Origin: Oryza sativa Japonica Group
Taxonomy: Eukaryota > Streptophyta > Magnoliopsida > Poales > Poaceae
DNA: 64,000 nucleotides
Direction of reading: 5' to 3'
NCBI RefSeq assembly: GCF_034140825.1
Contig: NC_089045.1
Span: forward strand, 1,856,501 to 1,920,500
In this document: piece after piece, positions 1 through 11,193 of the stretch
Layout: each line of letters starts with the position of its first letter
Position numbering within the stretch: position 1 is the first letter of the stretch
The notes under the pieces: generated by a model
Database searches by the model: none
What the model saw: only the letters and a program-made list of their open reading frames with translations
What the model was told of the DNA's origin: nothing
Position numbers and translations under genes: made by a program

Positions 1-71
1 ACAAACGCAGCATAGCCTGTTCATTTCACATTTTCACTGCTACGTACTCGATCATCTGGCCAGCTGCTGCC

Positions 72-1141
72 ATGGCAACATTGCCGCAAATGGCCGCGAC
101 CAAGGAGCGTCAAGAGGCGGCTAACCCGACCACGACGACCAGGACGCTGGTCGAGTCCGTCACCAACTGGATCCGCGTCTACTCCGACGGCTCCGTCGAC
201 CGCCTCGGCCCGCCGGAAGCCGCCGCGTTCATGGTCCTCGTCCCGCCGTACGACGACCCACGCGACGGGGTCACCGTCCACGACGTCGCCACGGACCATG
301 GCGTCGACGTCCGCCTGTACCTGACGACGACGGCGCCGGCCAGGCGCCGCCCTGTTCTCGTTCATTTCCACGGCGGCGGCTTCTGCTTGTCCCACGCCGC
401 GTGGTCGCTCTGCCACCGCTTCTACGCCCGCCTCACCGTGGACCTCGACGTCGCGGGCATCGTCTCCGTCGTCCTCCCGCTCGCGCCGGAGCACCGCCTA
501 CCCGCCGCCATCGACGCCGGACACGCCGCGCTGCTCTGGCTCCGTGACGTCGCGTCCGGGGGCAGCGACACCATCGCACATCCTGCGGTCGAACGCCTTT
601 GCGGCGCCGCCGACTTCTCACGCGTGTTCCTCATCGGCGACAGCGCGGGCGGCGTCCTCGTGCACAACGTGGCGGCACGCGCCGGCGAGGCTGGGGCCGA
701 GGCGCTCGACCCGATACGCCTCGCCGGTGGTGTCCAGCTCCACCCGGGCTTCATCTTGCCGGAGAAGAGCCCGTCGGAGCTGGAGAACCCGCCCACCCCG
801 TTCATGACGCAGGAGACGGTGGACAAGTTCGTCGTGCTCGCGTTGCCGGTAGGCACCACCCGTACACGTCTCCGGCGGCGGCGGTGACGGCGGCGGAGGG
901 CGCCCAGCTGCCGCCAATGCTGGTGATGGTCGCGGAGGAGGACATGCTCCGGGACGCGCAGACGGAGTACGGCGAGGCCATGGCGCGCGCGGGCAAGGCG
1001 GTGGAGACGGTGGTCAGCCGCGGCCGCGGGATCGGCCACGTGTTCTACCTCAACTGGTTCGCCGTGGAGTCCGACCCCGTCGCGGCGGCGCGGGCGCGGG
1101 AGCTCGTCGACGCCGTCAAGAGCTTCGTCGATAGCCACTGA
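72..1141 (+). pseudogene. Plant carboxylesterase (CXE, GID1-like fold), frame-shifted
   Basis: An alpha/beta-hydrolase of the plant carboxylesterase family, which hydrolyses ester substrates or serves as a hormone-receptor scaffold. The first frame (72-887) gives about 260 family-like residues. It holds the oxyanion-hole motif HGGGF near residue 100 and the nucleophile elbow GDSAGG near residue 190. The conserved C-terminal part lies in another frame (about 858-1141), with the acid-region motif EEDMLRD and the histidine-region motif GHVFYL, and stops at 1141. The shift falls at about 850-860, where the family usually reads VGxxxDHPxxxP; here residues before HPYTSP are missing. I infer a deletion of about 10 bp, perhaps between short CCACC repeats. 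The start is the first ATG and no intron is needed. It is either a pseudogene or an allele or assembly with a local deletion. Family assignment is secure; the exact subclass is not. Confidence 0.85.
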
Positions 1142-1328
1142 AACAATGCTCTTCTTTCCCCGACCGATTCCAAGTTTGTACCGGTGTCTGCTTGTACATC
1201 TAAATTTGTGTCGAAATCCTGTACCTGTCACGTACTACTCCTACATCACAATGGCTCTGTATTTTTAAACAACTTTCCCGCCAATACGTGTCTTCGTCTC
1301 TCCGATCCGCTTACGAAATTTCGATTTG

Positions 1329-1938
1329 ATGGAGCAATACGTCGAGAAGATGCTCACTTTAGGCTTTCGTTTCAACCCGTCTGCAGAGGATCTCATCACC
1401 TTCTACCTGCCACGGCTGATCGCCGGCAAAGCCGACGAAAGACACCGAGAAGTTCATCTGCCGCGCCGATGTTTACGGCAGCGAGCCCAGTGACCTCGCC
1501 GGAAAGTTCGCGCCGGTGCCCAGGTGCGAGAAAGGTGGCAGGCTCTTCTTCACTAGCTGCAAGCGGCACAAGGGGAGTAGCACCAGGAAAGAGCGAACCG
1601 CGGGGGATGGCACCTGGGTGAGGCAGAACAGCAAGGGGGTGAAGAACAAGGCAGGGGTCAAGGTCGGCGAGACGCAGAACTTCCGTTTCAAGAAGGACGG
1701 GAGCTACACCGACTGGCTGATGGAGGAGCACCACTGCTGCCGGCAGCAAGCCGTCGCCGGCGACGAGGAGCCCGTCATCTGCCGGATGTATGTGTCGCCG
1801 AGGGCGCCTCCGGATTCCGCGGCGCGCCAGGAATCCGCTGCTTTTGTGCAGCAGCAGCCGGCGCCGCAGGTTTCCGAGCCGCCGTGCGACAAGAAGAAGA
1901 GAGATGATGTGGCAGAAGAAGCCCCTGCCGCAGCTTAG
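1329..1938 (+). pseudogene. NAC-domain-like gene with frameshift
   Basis: NAC proteins are plant transcription factors. Translation from the ATG at 1329 begins like NAC subdomain A: GFRFNPSAEDLITFYLP stands where the family has GFRFxPTDEELVxYYL. The match then moves by +1 at about 1437-1440. It continues as subdomains B-D (RADVYG, then WYF/LFF-like FFTSCKRHKGSS, then GDGTWV) to DWLMEEHH and VICRMYVSPRA, ending at 1938. The VIC-x-x-Y-x-SPRA segment is shared with the split NAC-like gene at 53.9-55.3 kb, so the two are relatives. The domain is divergent and there is no usual DNA-contacting WKATG core. It lies only about 190 bp downstream of the broken carboxylesterase. A single missing base would explain the shift. 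Sequencing error, pseudogene and tiny intron are all possible; I favour pseudogene. Confidence 0.7.
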
Positions 1939-2186
1939 GCGTCATCAGAACAGAATATATGATTTGAACTTTTTTTGCCAAATGTATGTGCATTTCCAGT
2001 GGGATAAAGAATCTAACCAAAACAGAGACTAAAAACATGCGGGTGATGCTTTTTCAGTGACCATTACAAAATTATTTCGAGAGCAATACAGGTGCAAAGT
2101 TGAGGACAGACTTCCTGCTATCTGAACTGGGGTGTTGTCACACATACAATGAACTCTCCCTGAGTAGCAACCCAGACAGAACTAGC

Positions 2187-4873
2187 CTATAGATCAGGCA
2201 TCCCAATTCCAGCCTTGGCATCATAGGTTTTCTCCAGCACATGCTCAATTGGTGTATCCTTTGGGCCAGCTGCATGTATGAAACAAAATGGCCAAATTTA
2301 GTTTCCCCACAAAAAAGGAAAATATATACTACATCATATGCAGATTAATATATTGACAGGAGTAGAACGCAATTGCTTGCATGTCAATTACATATTAGTC
2401 ATTCGATAATAGATAGCCAAAATACAAAGGCAAACATATTTAATATTTTGACTCCAGGTATGTAAAGGTCATGGACAGATCAGAGTCATGATTTTTTTTT
2501 TCAGTTTGTATTATTACTCAACTGCTATTATCGTTCCAATGCAGAACAATTACAAAACAAACAATAGTACCACAAGCCAAACATCATAAGAAACATCTAC
2601 TGTAGTAAACTGGTAATTACGCATGAGTTACAGTACCAAAGATTATTATAAGCAATTGATGCTTTCCTTTATTACTCCCTCCGTTTCATAGTCACTTTGA
2701 CTTTTTTTTCTAGTTAAACTTCTTTAAGTTTGACTAAGTTTATAGAAAAATGTATCAACGTCTACCACACCAAATTAGTTTCATTAAATATAATTTTGAA
2801 TATATTTTGATAATATGTTTGTTTTGTGTTGAAAATGATGCATATTTTTCTATAAATTTGGTCAAACTTAAAAAGTTTGACTACAAAAAAAATGTCAAAA
2901 CGATTTATAATATGAAACGGTGGGAGCAAAATTTATTACTATTGTGATCTCAGTTGAATATCAAATTGGCACAGCTTAATTTTATGATCCAGGAAAGGAA
3001 CAGCATAGACACCAAAAAAGTATATGCACTTGAAAGGGAACCATGCAATGAACAGAGACATACGTGATGTAGGTCTTGGCTTTCTTCGCTCCTTCAAAAT
3101 TTCTGGCCTGGGTATCACAGCACCAGATGCATTCATTCCTCTAGCAAACCTGACTTTAGTCCCATCTTCCAAATACTTGTATCCAATCTTACATGGTTTC
3201 CTGTTGCCAACATTCCGTGGATAAATTTACCTTTAAACAGTAAAATGCAGTAGAAATGGGAGAATAAGATTCTGTCTAGATGACAAGATGGATGGTTAAG
3301 TATCATACCCAGTGACTGGATCAAGTACTTGAACATTTGAAACATGAAGTGGAGCTTCAATTGAGAAAATCCCACCTGTATGTCCTTCTCCTTGCTTGAT
3401 ATGTTTCTTAACCTGAAATGACATTAAGGTACAATTAAAAGTATGCAAACTCTTATGTACAAGAGAGAACACTCACATACATAAGAATAGGACAATGTTG
3501 TTAGTCGTTAGTTGTTACTGATTGCATCTGCCCAGTGGTCAAAAAGAAAAATGTACTAGTAACATGTAACAACAAACATGTGAAGATTTTAGAAGGACAA
3601 GAGTTTTACAGTTTCACCATTCTTCTATGGCATCCATTAAAATCAATTCCTCATGATCCATCTGGGTACTGGAAGCACTAATTCAGTATTTACTCCTCTG
3701 TTATGGCATACAAATCACACATACACACATGATATGATCCAAAAGAGATAGAGCGTTTAGCAGTATGCAGTACATAGAACACAAGGATCCAGCAGGCATC
3801 TACAAATTCTGATTATTCTATGCTCTGGTAGATGACAAATTATTTGACCACTGCTTTTGTTGGATCATGCTTAGCTAATTGATGAGCTTAGGTACGATAA
3901 AATGCACAAGTATCCAATTCTTCTTGATAAAAACTCTCTTCATATTATGCTATCCTTGTGCCACGATGGATGTATGGTCTGTGGAATAGTATTATGTTAT
4001 GAGTATTTACAACAGTCATAAACTATGTTTGCAGCTCCTACCACTAATCTGAAGTCTGAACTCAGGACTTGGGAGTTTCGACAATAAACCGAGTGCTCTA
4101 TGCTCGGTTACATACTGCAAGTCCATCTGACAGATAAAGCGTTATACACTCATTTATCTCATTAAATGAAGCGTTTGTGCCTCTGTTCTAAATTTTCAAT
4201 GGTTTGGGCTACAACCTTTTATCCCAAAAGAAAAAAAAAATGCAGTCGTTCGCATCAGGCTAAATAATAAGCGAAAATTTTCAGAAAACCTTGAAATCTT
4301 TTTTTGAAACAACCCGCACAAGATAGTGCGACGTTTCTATTGATAAAGAAGGAATAAAATACAAGCATAATCAACCACGCCACGCGTCTACGTCTGATCC
4401 TACTGCTTAAAACAAAGCAGCACACGACACCCCAAAGGAATAGGACTTCTAAACAACGCCTCCAAGAAGGAAAACGACGCCAAAAGCGCCGCCGCCGTCC
4501 GTCATAGGTAACCAGGACGAGGGAAAACCTTGAAATCTTTCAACCAATCAAGCCAAAACTGACGCAGTATTAGACAATTTCTGGAGGAGGATGCATTACA
4601 GCATTAGTACAGCAATAACCTACCAAATTCTTTCCCTCGACGATGACACGGTTCTGCGACCGGATGACCCGCTTGATGAGCCCGCTCTCCCCCTTGTCCT
4701 TGCCTCTTATAATCATCACCTGGAATGGAAGCAAACAAAGAGAGATTGGAGATTTCGCGAGGATACGGAGAGGACGAAGAGGAATACGAGGGATTGAGGG
4801 AAAGAGATTTTACGTTGTCACCGCGGAGGATCTTCCAGTGCCTGATGAGCTTCTCGGCAGCCTTCCACCCCAT
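2187..4873 (-). CDS. Organellar ribosomal protein L24 (KOW domain), five exons
   Basis: Bacterial-type large-subunit protein uL24, which binds 23S-type rRNA early in assembly; plant relatives of this type act in mitochondria. Exons: 4873-4814, 4719-4624, 3412-3309, 3200-3064, 2269-2187. All junctions are GT-AG and the frame stays open for 159 aa. Exon 1 encodes MGWKAAEKLIRHWKILRGDN. The KOW motif (VMIIRGKDKGESGLIKRVIR) spans the exon 1/2 joint. Next come VKKHIKQGEGHTGGIF, IEAPLHVSNVQVLDP and the tail ending GIGMPDL. The start is the first ATG and matches the compact plant homologues. Intron 2 (3413-4623) carries a LINE tail and intron 4 a Stowaway MITE. A Mutator-like element begins about 230 bp upstream of the start. 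Mitochondrial location is inferred from family knowledge; I see no obvious presequence. Confidence 0.92.
2675..2926. mobile_element. Stowaway-like MITE in L24 intron 4
   Basis: AT-rich 252-bp element with the Stowaway start CTCCCTCCGTTTCATA after a TA. An imperfect inverted end (ATATGAAACGGTGGGAG) lies at 2910-2926. Internal inverted halves around AAACTT/AAGTTT (2715-2890) could form a long hairpin. The right-hand TA duplication has decayed. Non-coding; it sits within intron 4 of the L24 gene. Confidence 0.8.
4285..4540 (-). mobile_element. 5'-truncated LINE tail with 17-bp target duplication, L24 intron 2
   Basis: The 17-bp direct repeat AAAACCTTGAAATCTTT occurs at 4285-4301 and 4524-4540. 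Between them is about 222 bp that begins with a T-run on the plus strand, that is, a poly(A) tail of an element lying on the minus strand. The segment just inside the tail (TTGATAAAGAAGGAATAAAATAC) resembles the same position of the longer LINE at 17.5 kb, so both probably come from one LINE family. A perfect duplication implies a fairly recent insertion by target-primed reverse transcription. Confidence 0.8.
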
Positions 4874-5090
4874 CTCTCTCGCCTAGATCCCTCCTCTCTT
4901 CCCCGCCCGCGGCTCGCTCTTGGGTTCCCCCTCCACGGCCAGTAGCCTCAAGCCTTGGTTGCGGCGGAGATGGGGATGGCGGCGGCGGCGAGGGAGGCGG
5001 CGCGAGCGGCGAGCGAGATGCTGGAAGAGTGACAGATCAAAGTGGGCCGAGAAGAATGGTACGGGATTTTAACTGGGCCGTTTACTTCAA

Positions 5091-6680
5091 AAGATGAAAG
5101 GAATAAGTTCCCCGGAGGTTCCTCAGCTTAACAGCGAGATTTTTTTCAGATCCCTCAACCACAAAAGTTCATCCCTAAACTCATTTTAGCAGTATACATT
5201 GGTGGTTTTGCTGACGTGGCATCCTAGTCAGCAACAAAAATAAAAAAAATACGTGGGGCCCACATGTCAGCCGCCCTCTCCCCGTTTCCTCTCCTCTTCT
5301 CTTCTCTCTCTTCTCTCTTCTCTTCTTCGGTGAGGGGAGGCCAGCGGTGAGCGGCAAAAGAGCGCGGCAGGCGGGTGGCGCGGAGCAGGCGGGCAGATGC
5401 GGGCGCGGCAGCCGGGATGGAGCGGGCGCGGTAGCACGTGGGGAGCACGGGAGCGACGGCGGGTGAGCGTGGGAGCGGAACAGCGGCGGTTGAGCGCGAC
5501 GGCGGGTGAGTGTGGGAGCGGGCGCCGAGTGCACGGGAGCGAAGCAGTGGGCAGCGGGTGGAGCGACGGTGGGCGAGCGTGGGAGTGGAGTGGCGGCGGT
5601 CGAGCGCGGCGACAGGCGCCGGGAGCGCGGGAGCAGAGCGGCGGCGTCAGGCGAGAGCGGCAGTGGTCGGCGGGTGCCGGGATGAGCGGTTTGGGAGGGA
5701 GGGGAAGGCGGCCGGCGAGCCCGTCCGAGCTCGCCCGGCCTGCACGCGAGCCCGCCCCGCCGTAGCTTAGTGTGCTGGTGGAGGTGTGCCGCCCATTTCT
5801 CTTGCCCACGCACAGCTGTCGTGGTGGCCGGCGGTGGCTGCGAGGAGGTCAGCGCCGGCGTAGAGGAAGGTGATTGGGATGCCGGCGAGCGCTCGGAGAG
5901 GGAGGAGGCGGGCGTCGCACCGCTCCTCTTCCCCGTCGACGCACCACACACGCCACTGCTCTCCTCTCTCTGCCACCACGCCGCGCGCTCTCCCCTCGTC
6001 GAGCTCGCCGTCGTACCGACCACCACCTCTCCACGTCTCCCGCCGCCCGCTGTCGCGCTCGCTCGCCGTCGTCCCGCTAGCAAGGTCGAGGCCGCGGCGG
6101 CGCGTGGAGCAGCCGACGAGGGGAGAGGCGACCAGCTGCGCCGGTGTTAGATGGGGGAGAGGATGACCGAGAGAGGGGCGGAGCGGCCAGCGGTGGAGGG
6201 CCGAGGCGACGGCGGCGTCTCTCCGGCTGCTGTTGCCCAAGCGGAGTAGGGGGCGAGCGCCACAGCCGCCCCTGCCTGCTTCGCCCACCCGCCACCGCGC
6301 TCGCCTACCCCTGCCGCTCCTACCTGCTTCGGCTGCCGCCGCCGCTCTTGCCCGCCATCGCCCCGCCGGTCTCGGCCCGTCGAAGAAGACGAGAGAAGAG
6401 AAGAAAATAAAGGAGAAAAGAGAATAAAGGGGAAGAAAGAAGGGATGTGGGGCCCACATCGTTTTCTCCCACTTACATATGGGCCCATGTACTTTTTAAA
6501 AAAAATTGCTGACTAGGATGCCACGTCAGTAAAAACACCCATATATACTGCTAAGGGACCTCCGGTGAACGGTTTGAATGAGTTTAAGGGCGAATATTTC
6601 TGGTTTTGTGGTTGAGGGACCTCAAAAAAAATCTCGCTGTTAAGTTGAGGGACCTCCGGTGAACTTATTCCAAGATGAAA
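5091..6680. mobile_element. Non-autonomous Mutator-like element with GC-rich interior
   Basis: The element spans 5100-6671 and is flanked by the perfect 9-bp direct repeat AAGATGAAA (5091-5099 and 6672-6680), the target-site size of Mutator-like elements. Terminal inverted repeats of about 190 bp start GGAATAAGTTC[A/C]CCGGAGG. The right copy has about 50 extra bp. Both ends hold the mirrored GACGTGGCATCCTAGTCAGCA block. The interior (about 5270-6430) is very GC-rich with degenerate repeats around GAGCGTGGGAGCG. Open frames there are low-complexity Arg/Ala/Pro strings with no transposase or known domain. GC-rich captured DNA would fit a Pack-MULE, but I recognise no captured gene. It lies between the L24 start and the translocator gene. 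Confidence 0.88.
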
Positions 6681-7312
6681 TGAGTAATGGACCATAGACC
6701 TTGTGAAGCTATGGGCTTATGGTGGGCTTTGTGAAATCCTATAGTTATCTCCCATCTTTCAAATTGGAAAAAAAATGTAACAGTTTCTGCTCGGCATTCT
6801 CGAATGAAATGCGTGATGAAATCGAAGAGGCATGTTAAGTGAGCTCGAATCATTGGAGTGCCTATTCAATTGCCTTTTGTTTGTCAACGTTTCTCCGGGT
6901 TTGAAATGGTCCGTTTCATTGTCAGCTGTGCAGCTAATGAGGCTGCTAGCCAGCTTATCACACGTTCTTGTCAAGTGTTATGCAGTTGATTCTCTTTCTA
7001 GCTGTCTAAATTTCTTAATTCTCGGATCCCACGCACAAGCAGTTGACCAACCGAGTAACTGAGTACTGATGAAGCAATTGTAGATTTGTAGTAGCATTTG
7101 CTAGTACAGTTCAGCAACTGATCGAGCGCTGAAGCACACCGCACGTAAAGCGTCCATGACGATAGAGAAACGCACGTCACCGCAACAACCGCCAACTTTA
7201 TTACCCACCAACTGATCGACGCATTTCCTCTACGCGCGCGCGCCCACCACCGCCGGCGTCACACCTCGCCAGGCGCCAGCCACATCAAAGCTTCCTCTCC
7301 TACCTCGCCCAA
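6681..7312. other. Intergenic, upstream of translocator gene
   Basis: No coding signal or repeat structure recognised. The last 120 bp (7190-7312) are C-rich and probably contain the promoter and 5' leader of the downstream translocator gene. Confidence 0.5.
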
Positions 7313-8479
7313 ATGGGCGCCGCCGGCGACAACGCAGCCAAGGCCCCTGCAGCCGCAGCCGGCAGTAATGGGAAGGGCACTGCCGCCTCCATGGACGTCG
7401 TGTCGTCGTCGTCGTCGTCTTCTCCGGCGCCGGCGCCGTCGGTGCTCAAGTCGGTGCTGCTCTCCTACGCGTACGTGAGCGTGTGGATCACACTCAGCTT
7501 CTCGGTGATCGTGTACAACAAGTACATCCTTGATCCCAAGATGTACAACTGGCCATTCCCCATCTCCCTCACCATGATCCACATGGCGTTCTGCGCCTCC
7601 CTCGCCGTGGTGCTCGTTCGCGTCCTCCGCGTCGTCGCCGTGCCGGCGTCGCCGCCCATGACGCCCAGCCTCTACGCCGCCTCCGTCGTGCCCATCGGCG
7701 CGCTCTACGCGCTGTCGCTCTGGTTCTCCAACTCCGCATACATCTACCTTTCCGTCTCCTTCATCCAGATGCTCAAGGCGCTCATGCCCGTCGCCGTCTA
7801 CTCCCTCGCCGTCGCGTTCCGCACCGACTCCTTCCGCCGCGCCTCCATGCTCAACATGCTCGGCATCTCCGCGGGCGTCGCCGTCGCGGCCTACGGCGAG
7901 GCTCGGTTCGACGCGTTCGGCGTCATGCTGCAGCTCGCCGCCGTCGCCGCCGAGGCCACGCGGCTCGTGCTCATCCAGATACTGCTCACCTCCAAGGGCA
8001 TGTCGCTGAACCCCATCACCTCGCTCTACTACATCGCGCCGTGCTGCCTCGTGTTCTTGACGCTGCCATGGTACTTCGTCGAGCTGCCGCGGCTGCGCGC
8101 CGCCGCGGGCGCCGCCGCCCGGCCCGACGTGTTCGTGTTCGGGACGAACTCGCTGTGCGCGTTCGCGCTCAACCTGGCGGTGTTCCTGCTGGTGGGGAAG
8201 ACGTCGGCGCTGACCATGAACGTGGCCGGCGTCGTCAAGGACTGGCTGCTCATCGCCTTCTCCTGGACAGTGATCAAGGACACCGTCACGCCGGTCAACC
8301 TCGTCGGCTATGGCATTGCCTTCCTCGGCGTCGCCTACTACAACCATGCCAAGCTGCAGGGGCTCAAGGCCAGGGAGGCAGAGAGGAGGGCCGCGTCAAT
8401 GGCGACGGCGAAGGACGGCGACGCAGAAGCCGGTGCGCGGCTGCTGCCGGAGAAAGATGCCGGTGAGCAGAAGAACTGA
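7313..8479 (+). CDS. Triose-phosphate-translocator family sugar phosphate/phosphate exchanger
   Basis: A 388-aa membrane protein of the TPT/nucleotide-sugar transporter (drug/metabolite transporter) fold, encoded in one exon. After a low-complexity Ala/Ser N-terminus (residues 1-45) it follows the plant group typified by Arabidopsis At2g25520/At4g32390: [20 protein letters not shown], then [101 protein letters not shown] and [17 protein letters not shown]. About ten membrane segments are expected. The charged cytosolic tail ends ...[14 protein letters not shown]. Proteins of this group are usually placed in Golgi/endomembranes and their substrate is unclear, so I do not name one. The start is the first ATG after a C-rich leader. 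No defects seen. Confidence 0.95.
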   Translation: MGAAGDNAAKAPAAAAGSNGKGTAASMDVVSSSSSSSPAPAPSVLKSVLLSYAYVSVWITLSFSVIVYNKYILDPKMYNWPFPISLTMIHMAFCASLAVVLVRVLRVVAVPASPPMTPSLYAASVVPIGALYALSLWFSNSAYIYLSVSFIQMLKALMPVAVYSLAVAFRTDSFRRASMLNMLGISAGVAVAAYGEARFDAFGVMLQLAAVAAEATRLVLIQILLTSKGMSLNPITSLYYIAPCCLVFLTLPWYFVELPRLRAAAGAAARPDVFVFGTNSLCAFALNLAVFLLVGKTSALTMNVAGVVKDWLLIAFSWTVIKDTVTPVNLVGYGIAFLGVAYYNHAKLQGLKAREAERRAASMATAKDGDAEAGARLLPEKDAGEQKN

Positions 8480-9600
8480 TCAAAGTCGAACACCAAGCAT
8501 AGTACATTAATGAAGGTTGATAAATCAACGGCATTCCTTTGTCATCTTTAGGATGCCTGAACTGTGGTTTAATTGACCCTTGATGAACTTCAAGCTGCAT
8601 ATTTAAGTTTGTGACCATTCATTATCATGGAGAATACAGATCATTTTAGATATGCATTTGATTGAGGAACAATGCATGTGATTCAGCAGGAGATAGCAAC
8701 ACAGGAATGATTTATCCAATCCCTTTTCGTCAAAAGGGGCAAGTTATGTAGATGCATGATGTAACGGGAGAACAACTCGAAACTTCTTAATCCATTGGCT
8801 ACTAAATATCTTTAGTTTCACTCAAAGTGCAGCAAGAAAAGTCCCGCGAGAAAGGAGCAAGTCCAGCAAGGAAAAGGACACAAGTGTTACAGTGAATGAG
8901 TGAAGAGGTTACATTGAGATTGAATGACTAGCTGTAGTAGGTTTGATTAGTTAGAGACAGGAATCTGCTAACTTCGATCCTAATTCCTACTCGTACTACG
9001 TTTCTAAATCCAATGCATGCACTGGTCACTCAAATCTTTAGCCGAATCTCATTATTTAAAAGTATTAAATGTAGATTACTGATAAAACCCATTCCATAAC
9101 CCCTAAATTATTTTGCGAGATAAATCTAACGAGATATATTAATTCATGATTTGCTACAGTGATGCTACAGTAATCAGCTGCTTATTATGGATTAATATAC
9201 ATCATTAGATTCGTCTCGCAAAATAGCCTAGGGGTTATGGAATCAGTTTTATCAATAATCTACGTTTAATAATCTAAAATAACAAGATTTCGGAGGGCTA
9301 TTTAATAGCCCGGAGGATCCAGGCTTTTCTTCATGTTCACTCAAAGTTAACACAGGAAATAATCCAATATATGAAGTCCTGTCCAATCACATTGCATCGC
9401 CATCACTTGAGTCCGTTTATCCAAGTATCCAACCAGGTTTTTTCTTTTTTTTTTCTTTTTTTTCCATTTCTCTCACTGCTGAAATCAAACCGGTAAAAAT
9501 GGGCCGAAATGTGCCTCTACGTCTCGTGGGCTGTATATGGGCTGAACCTGGCGGGCCATATCGTTCATTCACCGCACTTAGGAGGCCCATCCAGGCCCAA
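8480..9600. other. Intergenic with one MITE-like repeat
   Basis: 8480-9030 probably contains the translocator 3' UTR and nothing else recognisable. 9040-9320 resembles a high-copy rice repeat with TTAGATTCGTCTCGCAAA and CTAGGGGTTATGGAAT motifs, mirrored by ATTCCATAACCCCTAAATT at 9090-9110, so it is an imperfect inverted-repeat MITE of about 280 bp. The family name is uncertain. The rest is AT-rich single-copy-looking DNA. Confidence 0.5.
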
Positions 9601-11193
9601 CAAACCAGAAGTATTTGGGCTGGACGCGGATGGGCTAAACCGTATTCCCCGTCACTTTGTCGGTGATGAGACTGTGCAAACTCCCTCATTCGATCGCCGT
9701 CTTCTTCCAGCTCGAGCCTAGGGTTGGCGGGTGGCGAGGCGACTCGGCTGTTCCCCATTTCCGCCATCGGGACGACCACCCTGCCTCAGCTCCCCAAGGT
9801 GAGGAACCAGATCCCAGATTCGAATTTAGATGCCCTGCGTTCGTCCTATCCCTCGCTATTGATCGCGCTTTGTTGTTCTATTTGGGAGCGGTAGCAGTGT
9901 GGCGCTCGTCAAGATTTTCTCGTTTCCAAATGTTGGATTGCGTTGGTTATCAGAATTTTCCTTCACCTTTGCAATTGCTGGATTGGCATTTAGGTCGTTA
10001 AGTTTTTTTTTTTAAATACCTCTATTGTGCTAGTCGGGAGCGAGAGGACTTAGCTATTTCATCGATCTGGTTTGTTTGTGCAGGCCCTTGTATGTAGATG
10101 ACCAAACTGTAACCAGAATTTATAAATGTTGATTTGAAGACATCTTGTCAGTCAAATCGAGGCCCTAAGTTCCAAATTATAGCTCTTCTAGTGTGTGCGA
10201 AAAATGTAATGTCCTGAACCGTGCCAGCGATTTTTCTTTCTTAATTAAAATGGAGCCGGCGTGTTATCCTCTGTAACCCATATCAAACTCTTTTGCGGTG
10301 CTCCACACTTACCTCTAACCTAATATAGGGTAAAAGTAAACCAACATTAAACTACCCTATTATTTAAGTGATTGCACCTGCTCCAGCTAGTTATCGCGTT
10401 TTTCCTTGCTTATCATGTAGCCAAAAGCCTTTATTACCCTTGCAACGACCAAGGGATGACCAATTACATGGTACGGAGTAATAGTCATATTAACCATTAG
10501 ATAGAATGGATGGCCCAAAATAAGTTAGGCGCACCTTAAAAGTTTCCATATCTTTTAATATCCTACAAATTAAGCAATGGAACGTTTCCTGTGTTGGGCC
10601 CAATTTGATTTGCTTGTGGTATCGAAATGGTGCCAATTAGTGTTTTCTCCATTTCTTGTCATTAGTCAGATTCTCTTTTTTTTTTTTTGCGGGAGTCATT
10701 AGTCAGATTCTCAGCTACTGTCATGTTATTTAACCGGAATTAGATTTTAATTTATAGCATAATACATACAATATATTATGGTTCTCATCGTGTTTTTTTT
10801 TATTTCTGTGCCTTTTTTCTTTCCTTCCCATCCATTTCATGGAATATTGGCATCATTCTATTGCACATCATCAGCTTGTTCATTATACTTCACATTGCAT
10901 CATCTTTGCTCTTTGCTCTTTTTCATGTCCATGCTTATCGGGGATTGTATCTTGAGAACCTCCCCATAGAATCCTTTGTAACCGTACCACTGTTTCCTCA
11001 TTTGTTCCTTATACATTCTCTTTCTATCCAGTTGGATACCCATGGCTGCATCCTGTTTGAGATTATTGCATAACAAGTACTCTTGTTTATTCGGTTGTTT
11101 TTCTTCCTATCCTTGTATCATCACTTTGCTCTCCCAATATTGTTGGCTCCTTTGCTCTTTCCAAAGTTGCCTCGGAACTTTGAGCTTTTCAAG
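9600..11193 (+). other. Probable 5' leader exon and leader intron of the RNA-binding protein gene
   Basis: 9650-9799 is a pyrimidine-rich leader (start of transcription not seen) ending at CCCCAAG|GTGAGG, a good donor. The next coding exon starts with the ATG at 11194, so an intron of about 1.3 kb within the leader is likely; its acceptor before 11194 is not resolved. The intron is T-rich and contains a 19-bp LINE stub at 10676. No conserved protein is encoded here. Confidence 0.5.
10658..10712 (-). mobile_element. Minimal LINE-type insertion: 19 bp between 18-bp target duplications
   Basis: The direct repeat GTCATTAGTCAGATTCTC occurs at 10658-10675 and 10695-10712, both perfect. Only 19 bp lie between them: a run of 13 T then GCGGGA. 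This is what target-primed reverse transcription leaves when synthesis aborts almost at once after the poly(A) tail. Orientation is minus because the tail reads as T on the plus strand. Confidence 0.75.

Noticed and set aside
5181-6488. Open frames of 60-300 codons inside the Mutator-like element
   Set aside because: Arg/Ala/Pro/Ser repeats without a recognised domain and open in several frames at once, as expected from GC-rich repeats lacking stops.
7259-8347. Long open frame on the minus strand opposite the translocator gene
   Set aside because: Asp/Glu/His/Arg-rich low-complexity product typical of the antisense of GC-rich codons; the plus strand encodes a full conserved transporter.
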